A stretch of 64,000 nucleotides of DNA from NCBI RefSeq assembly GCF_012932915.1, contig NZ_VCQU01000015.1, forward strand, positions 1-64,000, in the 5' to 3' direction. The notes below the pieces were generated by a model. It saw nothing but the letters and a program-made list of their open reading frames with translations. It searched no databases and was not told where the DNA came from. Shown here in pieces: positions 36,348 to 44,682 of this stretch (the first letter of the stretch is position 1; each line of letters starts with the position of its first letter). Origin of the DNA: Antrihabitans stalactiti. Lineage in GTDB: Bacteria; Actinomycetota; Actinomycetes; Mycobacteriales; Mycobacteriaceae. The position numbers were made by a program, and so were the translations under genes.

Positions 36348-37201
36348 CACGCGAGCCTCGTCGGCAGGAACATGGTCGAGACCTGGGTGATCACGAGGTT
36401 CACGACGACGATCGATACCACCGACAGGACAACCGCGGCGTTGACGCTGTCGGCCACTCCGCGGGGCCCTCCTTTGGCCTCGAGTCCCCGCTGGCAGGCG
36501 ACTACGACGACCAAGAAGCCGAAGATGATCGATTTGATCAATGACAGCCATACGTCAGTGGCCGTGGTGAACGAACCGAAGGTCTGCCAGTAGCTACCCG
36601 CGGTCACGCCTTGCGCACCGATGGCTACCGCATACCCGGCCACGACCCCGACGAAGATGATCAGAACGTTCAGCAATGGTGCGACGATCACCATCGCGAC
36701 CATCCGCGGAATGACGAGCCGGTGCACGGGGCTGATGCCCATCGTCTTCATCGCGTCGATTTCCTCGCGAATCGTCCGCGCACCCAGGTCAGCCGCGATT
36801 GCTGCCGCGCCGGCCCCACCCAGCAACAACCCGGTCGCCATCGGCGCACCTTGCTTGATGACCCCGAGTCCGCCGGCTGCGCCGAGCAGCGAGTCGGCGC
36901 CCAGCTGGTGGATCAGATTCCCGACCTGCAAGGACACGATCACCCCAAAGGGAATCGCCATCAGGATCGCGGGGATGGCAGTGACGGTGATCAGGTACCA
37001 GCATTGGTACACCATTTCCCGCCACTGAAACCGTAGCCGGACGATGTCGGAGGCCGCCCCGGTCACCGATTCGAGACCGACACCCACCGCCCGACCGAAT
37101 GTCCGCAGGCTCGAGATAAAGGTTTCGGAGAAGTTGTTTCGAACGATCCCGAGCGCGGACGACGATTTCTCATCTGCGACCGGCGGTGCGGTGAACACCA
37201 T
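36347..37201 (-). CDS. yrbEA: YrbE/MlaE-family permease A
   Basis: The partner permease: five to six membrane segments and the MlaE coupling helix AADLGARTIREEIDAMKTMG, 284 residues. GAAGAAGG precedes the ATG. It begins 39 bases after the SRPBCC gene, consistent with co-transcription from the promoter upstream of that gene. Confidence 0.9.
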   Translation of the reverse strand: MVFTAPPVADEKSSSALGIVRNNFSETFISSLRTFGRAVGVGLESVTGAASDIVRLRFQWREMVYQCWYLITVTAIPAILMAIPFGVIVSLQVGNLIHQLGADSLLGAAGGLGVIKQGAPMATGLLLGGAGAAAIAADLGARTIREEIDAMKTMGISPVHRLVIPRMVAMVIVAPLLNVLIIFVGVVAGYAVAIGAQGVTAGSYWQTFGSFTTATDVWLSLIKSIIFGFLVVVVACQRGLEAKGGPRGVADSVNAAVVLSVVSIVVVNLVITQVSTMFLPTRLA

Positions 37202-37240
37202 GGTTGACCTTCTTCTTCGAATGCTCTCGGACAGTGCGGG

Positions 37241-37720
37241 TTACGGAGTTGCCGAGTGCGGCGGAGTTTCGTCGGCTTGTGCCGCCTCCAGGCACGCGTC
37301 GCACAATTTAGATGTCGTGACACGGGCGGCAAGGGCGAGAAGCGGTTCGATGGTTCGGGCGAATGCCTTCACAGCGGCCCCGCCTGACGTGGCGTAGAGA
37401 AGCACGAAGTCGAGCGCGGTTCTATCGGGTGTTACTGGTTCGAGTTGCATCGTCGCGGTGAACTCGAATCCGGATAGCGAATCCAAGCCGATGCGGCGGT
37501 CCTGTTCCCAATCGCTGATGCGGGCTGTGGAGCTGAGAGTCTTTGGACCTAGGTCGACCGAGCCTTCGAAGACGGCATCGGGGCCGTAGTCGGAGTCGCC
37601 GACTGGTTCGACGGTGGTTATGCCGAACACCCACTCGTGCATGCGGCGATAGTCGGCAATGTAAGCGAAAACGTCTGCCGCCGATCGCTCGATGATCCCG
37701 GTTGTCCGAATCTCTACCAT
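37241..37720 (-). CDS. SRPBCC/START-like protein heading the mce operon
   Basis: A polyketide-cyclase-like helix-grip protein that binds hydrophobic ligands: VEIRTTGIIERSAADVFAYI, then DYRRMHEWVFGITTVEP. The ATG at 37720 has GAGAGAA upstream; an ATG at 37765 would add 15 residues with no ribosome site. It has 159 residues. As first gene of the yrbE/mce operon it could bind the imported compound inside the cell; this is inference. Confidence 0.8.
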   Translation of the reverse strand: MVEIRTTGIIERSAADVFAYIADYRRMHEWVFGITTVEPVGDSDYGPDAVFEGSVDLGPKTLSSTARISDWEQDRRIGLDSLSGFEFTATMQLEPVTPDRTALDFVLLYATSGGAAVKAFARTIEPLLALAARVTTSKLCDACLEAAQADETPPHSATP

Positions 37721-37870
37721 CTGTCGTTCTCTCTGCTCGACCCCGTGAGAATTCTGGGTTGTCATGTGTGCCGACGGACTTGGCCACGATCATTGAATTG
37801 ACGAAGAAACTGATTGGCCTTCAATGACTGGCCTGCGGTATTCAGTCAACCTAAGCTCCGAGCGCCGACA

Positions 37871-37913
37871 TGTCAACACCGAGACATATTTGTCCAAACG
37901 TCTCGGACTGACA
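37871..37913. promoter_or_regulatory. Regulon operator, site 1 (mce operon)
   Basis: CCGAGAC (37879-37885) and GTCTCGG (37900-37906) form a 7-bp inverted repeat with a 14-base spacer containing ATTTGTC. TGTCA and TGACA flank it. The same arrangement recurs at 39852 and 41307. It lies about 150 bases upstream of the SRPBCC start. The rest of the 374-base gap 37721-38094 shows no gene. Confidence 0.7.
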
Positions 37914-38094
37914 GCGGCGAATTTCACCGGATGAATCGAAGGGGATCGCAAGGGGTCGCCGGAACTTCGGTGGCTGGCGAGTAAAACCTAGTTCGCGCAC
38001 GTTGAAGAGGCAGATTACCGTCGACGGAAAGATTCGCCCGAATCTGTTGCTATGCAAAGAATGTCACGCGCATATTAGCCGCGCGATCATGACT

Positions 38095-38739
38095 TCAGCC
38101 GGCCGGGCGAGCTCCTCCAACGACGATGGGTACGAAGTATCGCCGCGCGAACTCGGCGACAGCCGCGTCGTCGCGGAAAGGGATCAGTCCGTCCGGGATG
38201 AGCAGTTGGGTCGCCGCAAGTCGGATCATGATCTCGGCTGCCACGGATAGGTCGGCTTCTGGCAGGAGAAGATTGCGATCGTGGAGAGATTGCAGGTATT
38301 GCACGAGGAACATCCGGCCAACGGCCAGTGAGGCGCCGCCGCCGGTCGCGGCGTAGTTGTAGAGCTCCTCAGGCTCTGTCTCCATCAGCTTGCCGAGGAG
38401 CGGGTTCGCGCGCAGCTCGCGGGCGCTGGCGACGGCGAGCTGCACCACCGTGCCTGCGGCATCGGGCGCGGCAGCAACTGCGGCCGCGACTCTTGCCAGC
38501 ACCGCCAACATCTCGCGCCCCGCGACCGCCTGGACCAGGGAGTCTTTGCCCGGGTATCGGCGATATACCGCTGCTCGAGAGATGCCTGCCCGCCTAGCGA
38601 CGTCGCTCATGCTGCTGCGGCGAATCCCGACGAGCTCGAACTCTTGTTGCGCGGCGGCGAGAATTCGCGCGGTGACTTCTTCCGAGCTGTCCTGAGTCGA
38701 GGTTGCCGCGGACTTGTCGACGGAGCGTGACTCGGCCAC
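38095..38739 (-). CDS. TetR-family regulator, probable controller of the mce/oxidation regulon
   Basis: The N-terminal TetR helix-turn-helix is clear: ARILAAAQQEFELVGIRRSS, then DVARRAGISRAAVYRRYPGK. A helical effector domain completes 214 residues. The GTG at 38739 is chosen because a G-rich ribosome site lies seven bases upstream; TTG at 38760 is possible. It lies between the mce operon and the MpaB/esterase genes, whose promoters share one inverted repeat, so it is the best candidate to bind all three sites. Its own 147-base upstream region contains no full copy of the motif, so it may not autoregulate. Confidence 0.85.
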   Translation of the reverse strand: MAESRSVDKSAATSTQDSSEEVTARILAAAQQEFELVGIRRSSMSDVARRAGISRAAVYRRYPGKDSLVQAVAGREMLAVLARVAAAVAAAPDAAGTVVQLAVASARELRANPLLGKLMETEPEELYNYAATGGGASLAVGRMFLVQYLQSLHDRNLLLPEADLSVAAEIMIRLAATQLLIPDGLIPFRDDAAVAEFARRYFVPIVVGGARPAG

Positions 38740-38886
38740 GGCTGCACCCCCCGTTCGCAATTGGACGTATTCGAAACTACGCAGGACTGATCTGTGACCG
38801 ACCCGTCCCGATGCTGGGACAATACCGTATCTTTGTCACGCACTGCGAGTTTGCGTGCCTTTCGCGAAGCCGGATCGCGACTACCG

Positions 38887-39822
38887 TCAAAGCGCGACTC
38901 GCTCGGCCTCCACTGTCGGTGCTGAGCGATCGATGGGCGCCGCGTCGTAGAGTCCGGTCCGTGCGGCGACCCGGGCTCGCCGCACGAGAGTGCGAACCGG
39001 CGGGCTCACGGACAGTGGAATGGCGTCACGCACCCCCGGTGTGGCTGCGAGTGCGGCGAAGAGCGGACGATGTGTCATCCTGATCGCGGCTTTGACTGCT
39101 GTTGGGTAGGGCACCATTCCATACAGTCTCACTAGGTAGTTCGGCGTGATTGCGAGGCCGGTCGAGAGCGCGATCCGCATCGGCAATGCCATCAGCGCGG
39201 GCAGTAGGCCAGTTGTCGGTCGCGGTGCGAATACGTTGTTGACATAGAGGCCGGCTTCGGTCAATGCCAGATTTGCGCGCTCGGCCTCCAGGTACTCGTC
39301 AACTTCGGCTTGGCTCTTCGGCATCATTTCACGCGGGATCCTGTTGAGGTCGCCGACGATTGTCGACTCCTCGCGCCAGTAACGGTCCCGTTCTTCGGGG
39401 GTTAGGCGCCGCGGCCCGTATGCGTCGTAGGCGTCCAGTGCGGCTTGGCCATAGGGAATGAGCAGCCACATCAAATTGCGAGGCTCGGACGCGCAGTGGA
39501 CGCGATCGCCGGTTGGGCCCCATGTCCCGGTTACGTGGTCGTGCATCGTGTTGACGAGATCGGCCGCGTGTTGGGCGGTCGCACGGTCGCCGAAGTAGAT
39601 GGCGAACATGTACTCCGCAGTCAACACGATGCGCTTCCACGGGTCGGTTGCGCCCGTTGAATTCGAGACTCCGATGTTCGCAAGCCAGGGATTCAAGAAG
39701 AAGTATGCGCCAGTGCCCACGACGCCCGGAAAGATCGTCGGGCCGCTGATGCGCCAGGAGATGGAATCGGGGCCGAAGAATCCTTCGTCCTCGCAACGGA
39801 TTGGTTCTCTGATCATTGGCAT
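38887..39822 (-). CDS. Oxygenase MpaB-like (DUF2236) protein
   Basis: A 311-residue helical protein resembling the ER-bound oxygenase MpaB and rubber-oxygenase catalytic domain family, seen in DRVHCASEPRNLMWLLIPYG followed by GPRRLTPEERDRYWREEST. Family members use a haem-type site to cleave C-C double bonds in terpenoid chains. The block normally ending WVHA, with the presumed ligand His, reads WLLI here, so activity is uncertain; the nearby His in VHCASE might substitute. It is divergent from the esterase gene, with the shared operator between them. Confidence 0.7.
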   Translation of the reverse strand: MPMIREPIRCEDEGFFGPDSISWRISGPTIFPGVVGTGAYFFLNPWLANIGVSNSTGATDPWKRIVLTAEYMFAIYFGDRATAQHAADLVNTMHDHVTGTWGPTGDRVHCASEPRNLMWLLIPYGQAALDAYDAYGPRRLTPEERDRYWREESTIVGDLNRIPREMMPKSQAEVDEYLEAERANLALTEAGLYVNNVFAPRPTTGLLPALMALPMRIALSTGLAITPNYLVRLYGMVPYPTAVKAAIRMTHRPLFAALAATPGVRDAIPLSVSPPVRTLVRRARVAARTGLYDAAPIDRSAPTVEAERVAL

Positions 39823-39851
39823 GCCGTGAACTTAGGCCTGAAGACGGTGCA

Positions 39852-39883
39852 TGTCAACGAGACGAATATGTCGATTAGTCTCG
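39852..39883. promoter_or_regulatory. Regulon operator, site 2 (MpaB/esterase divergent promoters)
   Basis: CGAGAC (39858-39863) and GTCTCG (39878-39883), 14 bases apart, with ATATGTCGA in the spacer and TGTCAA in front. It lies in the 86-base gap between two divergent genes and would control both. Confidence 0.75.
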
Positions 39884-39908
39884 ATGTCATGAGAGAGGGT
39901 GGTTTAGC

Positions 39909-40856
39909 GTGAATGCGCCAAGTTTGCAATCGCAAGTGGTCTACGGAATCTTCCGCGGTGTGATTCGGCCTGTGCTGCAACGAATCCCAGTGACCGGATG
40001 GCCTGTCGTTCTCGCGACCGTCGTCGAGGCAACGGCTAAGGTGCTGCCGCCCCCTTCCGGAGTAACCGTCGAAAACGTGCGCCTTCCTGGTTTCGACGCC
40101 GAAGTAGTTCGGGCCGCGACCGCGAAATCGGACCTGACGTCTGGGGCAGTGCTGTACTTCCATGGCGGCGCGTTCCTCACCGGAGGACTCAACTCGCACC
40201 GCCGGGTCGTCGCGGCGCTCGCTCGTCGGACCGGGTTGCCAGTCATGCACATCGCCTACCGTCAGCTGCCGAAGACAAATATCAAGGGTTCGATCGACGA
40301 CTGCGTCACGGCGTATCGCTGGCTGCTCGACCGAGGAACTGATCCGGCGTCCGTGGTGTTTGCCGGTGATTCGGCCGGGGGATTCCTCGTGTTCGCCGCG
40401 GCACTCGCGGCCCGCGAAGTCGGGTTGGCCGGGCCGGCGGGGTTGATCGGATTCTCTCCATGGCTCGACCTCGATTGTGCGACGAAACTCGCACATCCGA
40501 ACCGGGCCACAGACGCCTACCTGCCGGCGAAATTGCTTGCCGCCGTGAGCGGGATCGGTGGGTACGAACCTCGCGTGCATGATCGAGTGCTGGCTCCGAC
40601 GACTGGCGATCTGTCCGCATTGCCGCCGGTCCTGCTGGTTGCCGTCGACTCGGAGGTCCTCTTCGTCGATGCCGAAGTCATGGCCGCGAATCTCGCAGCC
40701 GCGGGAGTATCGTGCACGCTTCGCGTCTGGACACGGCAGATCCATGCTTTCACGGCGCTGTTTCCCGAAATGCCAGAAAGTCGCGCGGCGTTGGATGACG
40801 CCGCCGGGTTCATCGCCTCGAGAAGCGACACGCAGAACTCGCCCTTGTGCCGATAG
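39909..40856 (+). CDS. Alpha/beta hydrolase, HSL-type esterase
   Basis: A hormone-sensitive-lipase family carboxylesterase. The oxyanion motif is YFHGGAF, the nucleophile is in FAGDSAGGF, and the general base is His in RQIHAF; Asp in AVDSEV is the likely acid. It has 315 residues from a GTG preceded by GAGAGGG. No signal peptide, so it is cytoplasmic. In this regulon it could cleave the ester or lactone made by the Baeyer-Villiger-like enzyme encoded nearby; this is inference. Confidence 0.88.
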   Translation: MNAPSLQSQVVYGIFRGVIRPVLQRIPVTGWPVVLATVVEATAKVLPPPSGVTVENVRLPGFDAEVVRAATAKSDLTSGAVLYFHGGAFLTGGLNSHRRVVAALARRTGLPVMHIAYRQLPKTNIKGSIDDCVTAYRWLLDRGTDPASVVFAGDSAGGFLVFAAALAAREVGLAGPAGLIGFSPWLDLDCATKLAHPNRATDAYLPAKLLAAVSGIGGYEPRVHDRVLAPTTGDLSALPPVLLVAVDSEVLFVDAEVMAANLAAAGVSCTLRVWTRQIHAFTALFPEMPESRAALDDAAGFIASRSDTQNSPLCR

Positions 40857-40876
40857 CTGGCGTCCGGTCGACGGCC

Positions 40877-41248
40877 CTACCCCGCGGAGGGCCTAGGAGA
40901 CCGCGTCTCGCGTAATTGCTCGGGTATGGCGGTCACTGTCAGGGGAATTCTGGCGGGGCCCGAGAGCACTGCACCGTCGGTCGCGAACCTAGCTCCGTGG
41001 CGGGGGCAGGCCCAGGCTTGCGATCCCGGATCGAATTCGAGCTCCCAGTCCAAGTGTGTGCATATTGCAGTAACAGCGTGCAATCTGCCGCCGGCATCGC
41101 AGAACACTCCGACGGGCTTCTTGTTCTTGCCAATCACGATTGTTGCTTCGCCTGGCTGCAGTCCTCGTTCGGACTGGTGCCGGCCTGTCAGCCCGCGAAG
41201 GAGCCGCGCGGAGTCGAGGACACGGGTGGCCAGCCTCCAGATTGTCAT
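40877..41248 (-). CDS. Rieske [2Fe-2S] protein
   Basis: A small 123-residue Rieske ferredoxin-like protein. The cluster ligands are visible as CTHLDW and CPRHGARF. Such proteins serve as electron carriers for oxygenases or as domains of Rieske oxygenases. It lacks any catalytic non-haem iron domain. It ends 20 bases from the convergent esterase gene and is divergent from the monooxygenase gene, with site 3 between. No clear ribosome site is seen. Confidence 0.85.
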   Translation of the reverse strand: MTIWRLATRVLDSARLLRGLTGRHQSERGLQPGEATIVIGKNKKPVGVFCDAGGRLHAVTAICTHLDWELEFDPGSQAWACPRHGARFATDGAVLSGPARIPLTVTAIPEQLRETRSPRPSAG

Positions 41249-41306
41249 TGGAACGTGCCGGATCTGGCGAGCTTCATGGTGCGAATCTAAGGAATCCAGG
41301 GTGTGG

Positions 41307-41338
41307 TGTCAACGAGACTGATTTGTCGATCTGTATCG
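41307..41338. promoter_or_regulatory. Regulon operator, site 3 (Rieske/monooxygenase divergent promoters)
   Basis: TGTCAA, CGAGAC (41313-41318), a 14-base spacer with ATTTGTCGA, and GTATCG (41333-41338), one mismatch from the other sites. It lies between the divergent Rieske and monooxygenase genes. Confidence 0.7.
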
Positions 41339-41394
41339 ACAAACTTGATTCGTCGGCCTACTGTCGTCCCGAACGACCCCAGGACGGAGAGCGC

Positions 41395-42990
41395 GTGACT
41401 GCGACAAGCACAACCGATCAACCCGAGCAGCCCGACTACGAAGTGGCGATCATCGGTGCCGGAATCAGCGGCATCGGCGCCGCAATCGCACTGCGGCGCG
41501 CCGGAATTCGCGACATCGCTCTGTTCGAGCGCGCATCCGACATCGGCGGAACTTGGCGCGACAACACCTATCCCGGTGTCGGAGTCGACGTCCCCGCGCA
41601 GGGGTATCAGTTCTCCTACGCGTTGAAGCCGGACTGGTCACGTGTGTTCGCCAAGGGCGCCGAGGTGAAGTCCTATGTGGACGATTGTGCCGACCGCTAC
41701 GACATCCGGCGGCTTGTGAAATTGAACAGCGAGGTCACCGCTCGTGTTTGGGACGACGATCAGAGCCTGTGGCGCCTGACAATCGCGGACCGACCCGTGA
41801 CGGCCCGGTTCGTGATCAGCGCCATCGGACCGTTCATCGAGCCGAAACCACCTGCCATCGACGGGCTCGGCGACTTCGAGGGCACGATTCTGTATTCGAC
41901 ATCTTGGGACCATCGTGTCGGACTCGCAGGCAAGAAGGTCGCGATCATCGGCACGGGTGCCAGCGCTGTGCAGATCATCCCTGAGATTGCCCACGAGGTC
42001 GCGCGCCTGGATGTCTATCAGCGCACGCCGATTTGGGTGACGCCCAAGCCTGACATCGGCACACCGGAATTAGCGTCGGTTTTGTTCAAAGCTGTTCCGC
42101 CCGTACAAAAGCTGGTCCGCAATGCTGCTGCGCGAATGATGGAGGTTCTCCTGATCGGCGTCGCCGTGAATCACGAAACGCTGGCGGCGGTCAATCACGG
42201 TACGACCCGCGCGCTTCGCGACATCTGGTACCGCCTGCAGGTTCGTGACGCGGTGACCCGCCGAAAGCTCACGCCTGACTACGACTTTGGCTGCAAGAGG
42301 CCCGCGACGTCGAACACCTATCTACAGACATTCAACCGGCCGAACGTGGAACTGGTCACGGATCCGATCGGTCGCATTACACGCGGCGGTGTCGAGACAG
42401 TCGTCGGCATCGAGCGAGACGTCGATGTGCTCATCCTCGCAACAGGTTTCCGGACAGCGACCGACCCCGAGGCATATCGACGAACTCCTGTGCGCGGCCG
42501 CGCCGGTTTCGACCTCGCCACCTTCTACTCCGAGCATCGTGCGCGGTCCTACGAAAGCGTCTCGATGCCCGGATTGCCCAACTATTTCACGATATTCGGG
42601 CCCTACGGCTGGGTCGGCGGAACCTGGCACGACTTGGTCGAGACGGCGTCAAATCACATAGTTCGGGTGATCAAGGAGGGCCACCGCCGGAACGCAACGG
42701 TCGTAGAGGTACGCGAGGACGCCGCTGATCGGTGGACCGAGTTCGCAAGAGAACGCATGTCGCACTCAGTTTGGGCGATCGGCAATTGCGCAACCGCGAA
42801 CAGCTATTACTACGATCACCACGGCGATACCACCTACATTCGGCCCACCTCCGCCCGTGAAGCCTGGCACGCGTCACGCACATTCGCGTTGGAAGACTAC
42901 GAGTTTCGATTCGGTCCGCCGATCGACATCGCTTTCGACGGCATCGAGGTTGCTCAGCCGATTGCTTCGCTGTCCCCAGCCGACCGCTGA
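41395..42990 (+). CDS. Baeyer-Villiger-like flavin monooxygenase
   Basis: A class B FAD/NADPH monooxygenase, 531 residues. The FAD Rossmann motif GAGISGIG is near residue 20 and the NADPH one, GTGASA, near 185. The family fingerprint FxGxxxHxxxW is present as FEGTILYSTSW, with Tyr where His is usual. Such enzymes insert oxygen next to a ketone or oxidise heteroatoms. The GTG at 41395 follows GGACGGAGA; the longer frame upstream overlaps the divergent gene. It is the first gene of a three-gene operon. Confidence 0.85.
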   Translation: MTATSTTDQPEQPDYEVAIIGAGISGIGAAIALRRAGIRDIALFERASDIGGTWRDNTYPGVGVDVPAQGYQFSYALKPDWSRVFAKGAEVKSYVDDCADRYDIRRLVKLNSEVTARVWDDDQSLWRLTIADRPVTARFVISAIGPFIEPKPPAIDGLGDFEGTILYSTSWDHRVGLAGKKVAIIGTGASAVQIIPEIAHEVARLDVYQRTPIWVTPKPDIGTPELASVLFKAVPPVQKLVRNAAARMMEVLLIGVAVNHETLAAVNHGTTRALRDIWYRLQVRDAVTRRKLTPDYDFGCKRPATSNTYLQTFNRPNVELVTDPIGRITRGGVETVVGIERDVDVLILATGFRTATDPEAYRRTPVRGRAGFDLATFYSEHRARSYESVSMPGLPNYFTIFGPYGWVGGTWHDLVETASNHIVRVIKEGHRRNATVVEVREDAADRWTEFARERMSHSVWAIGNCATANSYYYDHHGDTTYIRPTSAREAWHASRTFALEDYEFRFGPPIDIAFDGIEVAQPIASLSPADR

Positions 42991-43053
42991 GCGGCTCAGC
43001 GTAAATCCGCATACGCCACATCAATTCGTTTCGAGTACTCGAGGGAGCTCCGA

Positions 43054-44682
43054 ATGTCCAGAAATTACGACTACATCGTGATCGGCGCAGGCTCAGGTGG
43101 GTGTGCGGTCGCTGCGCGTCTGAGTGAAGACCGATCGGCCCGCGTGTTGCTGATTGAGGCTGGCGGGTCCAACCGCAAGCTTGAAGTGAAAGCCCCCTTG
43201 GCTTTTGCGAAACAGTTTCACAGCAAGCTTGATTGGGACTACTGGTCCGAGCCCGAACCTCATCTCAACGGACGCCGCATCTTCTCCCCACGCGGCAAAA
43301 TGCTCGGCGGCTGCAGCTCGATGAACGCGATGATCTACATCCGCGGTAACCGCCTCGACTACGACACGTGGGCTGCGAACGGTGCCGACGGCTGGTCTTA
43401 CAACGACGTCCTGCCCTATTTCGTGCGGGCCGAACGCAACGAGCACATTCACGACCAATTCCACGGCAAAACAGGTCCTTTGAACGTGACCCGCGTCCGC
43501 GATGTCGATCCGGTCAGCGTTGCCCTCGTCGATGCCGCGGCCGACGCCTTGAATATTCCCGAAAACAACGACTTCAACGGCGCCAGCCAAGACGGTGTCG
43601 GGCAGTTTCAGGTCACTCAACGTAGGGGTATTCGGTTCAGTGCGCGCGAGGCCTACCTGCGGGCGCGGCGTCGGAACCTGACGATCCGCACAAACACGCT
43701 CGTACACAAGATTCTCCTCGACAATGGCCGAGCGACCGGTGTCGAAGTCGCCGACGACAAAGGCAACGTCGAACGAATCACCGCGAGTCGGGAGGTCATT
43801 CTTGCAGCTGGTGCTTTCAATACCCCTGCGTTGCTGCAGCATTCGGGCATCGGTCCGGCCGAGCACCTTCGTTCGGTCGGGGTGGAACCTATCGTGGATC
43901 TGCCTGCCGTCGGCGAGCACCTTATGGAACACCCGTTGGTCTATTTGACCTACGAACTCAGCAACGGACATGTCGGACTCTTCGACGCCGAAGACCCCCG
44001 GCACCTGAAGAACTGGCTGCTGCATCGTCGCGGCAAACTCGCGAGCAATGTCGCAGAAACTGGGGGACACATCCGCTCAGACTCCGCACTGGCCGCACCC
44101 AACTTTCAAATCCTGTTCGCCCCAGCGTTCTTCTACAACCACGGGGCCATGGCCTGGGATACCCCGGCCGCGACCATCGCCATGTCCTACATCGCCCCGA
44201 GTAGTCGCGGACGAGTACGCATCCGCACCAGCGACCCGACCCGCAAACCCGCCGTCACCTACAACATGCTCGGCCGAGACTCGGAAATGGAGGAAATGAT
44301 CGACGCCGTCGAACTCGCCCGCCGCATCGCCGCAAGCGCCCCCGCCCGCGGAGTCCTGGGTGCCGAGATCACCCCCGGAGCGGCGGTGCAGTCCCGTGCC
44401 GACATCGCCGCCTGGATTCGCAGTACCGTCCAGCACACCTACCATCCGTCGTGCACGGCCCGAATCGGCAGTCCCACAGACGGTGTCGTCGATCCGCAGT
44501 TGCGCGTGCACGGCGTCCCGAACCTTCGAATCGCCGACGCCTCGGTTATGCCGACGATCATCCGAGGCAATACCAACGCGACCGCAATCATGATCGGTGA
44601 GCGATGCGCCGACTTCGTCCGCGCGGACCTCGCCACGGCACCCGTCAAGGCTGGACGCGTGTCGGAGGTCGGCGCACGATGA
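43054..44682 (+). CDS. GMC-family oxidoreductase (choline dehydrogenase-like)
   Basis: An FAD-dependent alcohol dehydrogenase or oxidase, 542 residues. The FAD motif GAGSGGCAVA is at the N-terminus, the GMC signature lies around GKMLGGCSSMNAMIYIRGN, and the catalytic His is in HTYHPSCTARIG. It would oxidise an alcohol, probably one released by the esterase. The stop overlaps the aldehyde dehydrogenase start (ATGA), so the aldehyde product likely passes to that enzyme. Confidence 0.9.
   Translation: MSRNYDYIVIGAGSGGCAVAARLSEDRSARVLLIEAGGSNRKLEVKAPLAFAKQFHSKLDWDYWSEPEPHLNGRRIFSPRGKMLGGCSSMNAMIYIRGNRLDYDTWAANGADGWSYNDVLPYFVRAERNEHIHDQFHGKTGPLNVTRVRDVDPVSVALVDAAADALNIPENNDFNGASQDGVGQFQVTQRRGIRFSAREAYLRARRRNLTIRTNTLVHKILLDNGRATGVEVADDKGNVERITASREVILAAGAFNTPALLQHSGIGPAEHLRSVGVEPIVDLPAVGEHLMEHPLVYLTYELSNGHVGLFDAEDPRHLKNWLLHRRGKLASNVAETGGHIRSDSALAAPNFQILFAPAFFYNHGAMAWDTPAATIAMSYIAPSSRGRVRIRTSDPTRKPAVTYNMLGRDSEMEEMIDAVELARRIAASAPARGVLGAEITPGAAVQSRADIAAWIRSTVQHTYHPSCTARIGSPTDGVVDPQLRVHGVPNLRIADASVMPTIIRGNTNATAIMIGERCADFVRADLATAPVKAGRVSEVGAR

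Noticed and set aside
37871-37913. KstR-type sterol operator for the mce operon
   Set aside because: The motif has CGAGAC/GTCTCG arms with 14-base spacing, unlike the short AAC...GTT sterol operator I recall, so I did not call this the mce4 sterol locus.
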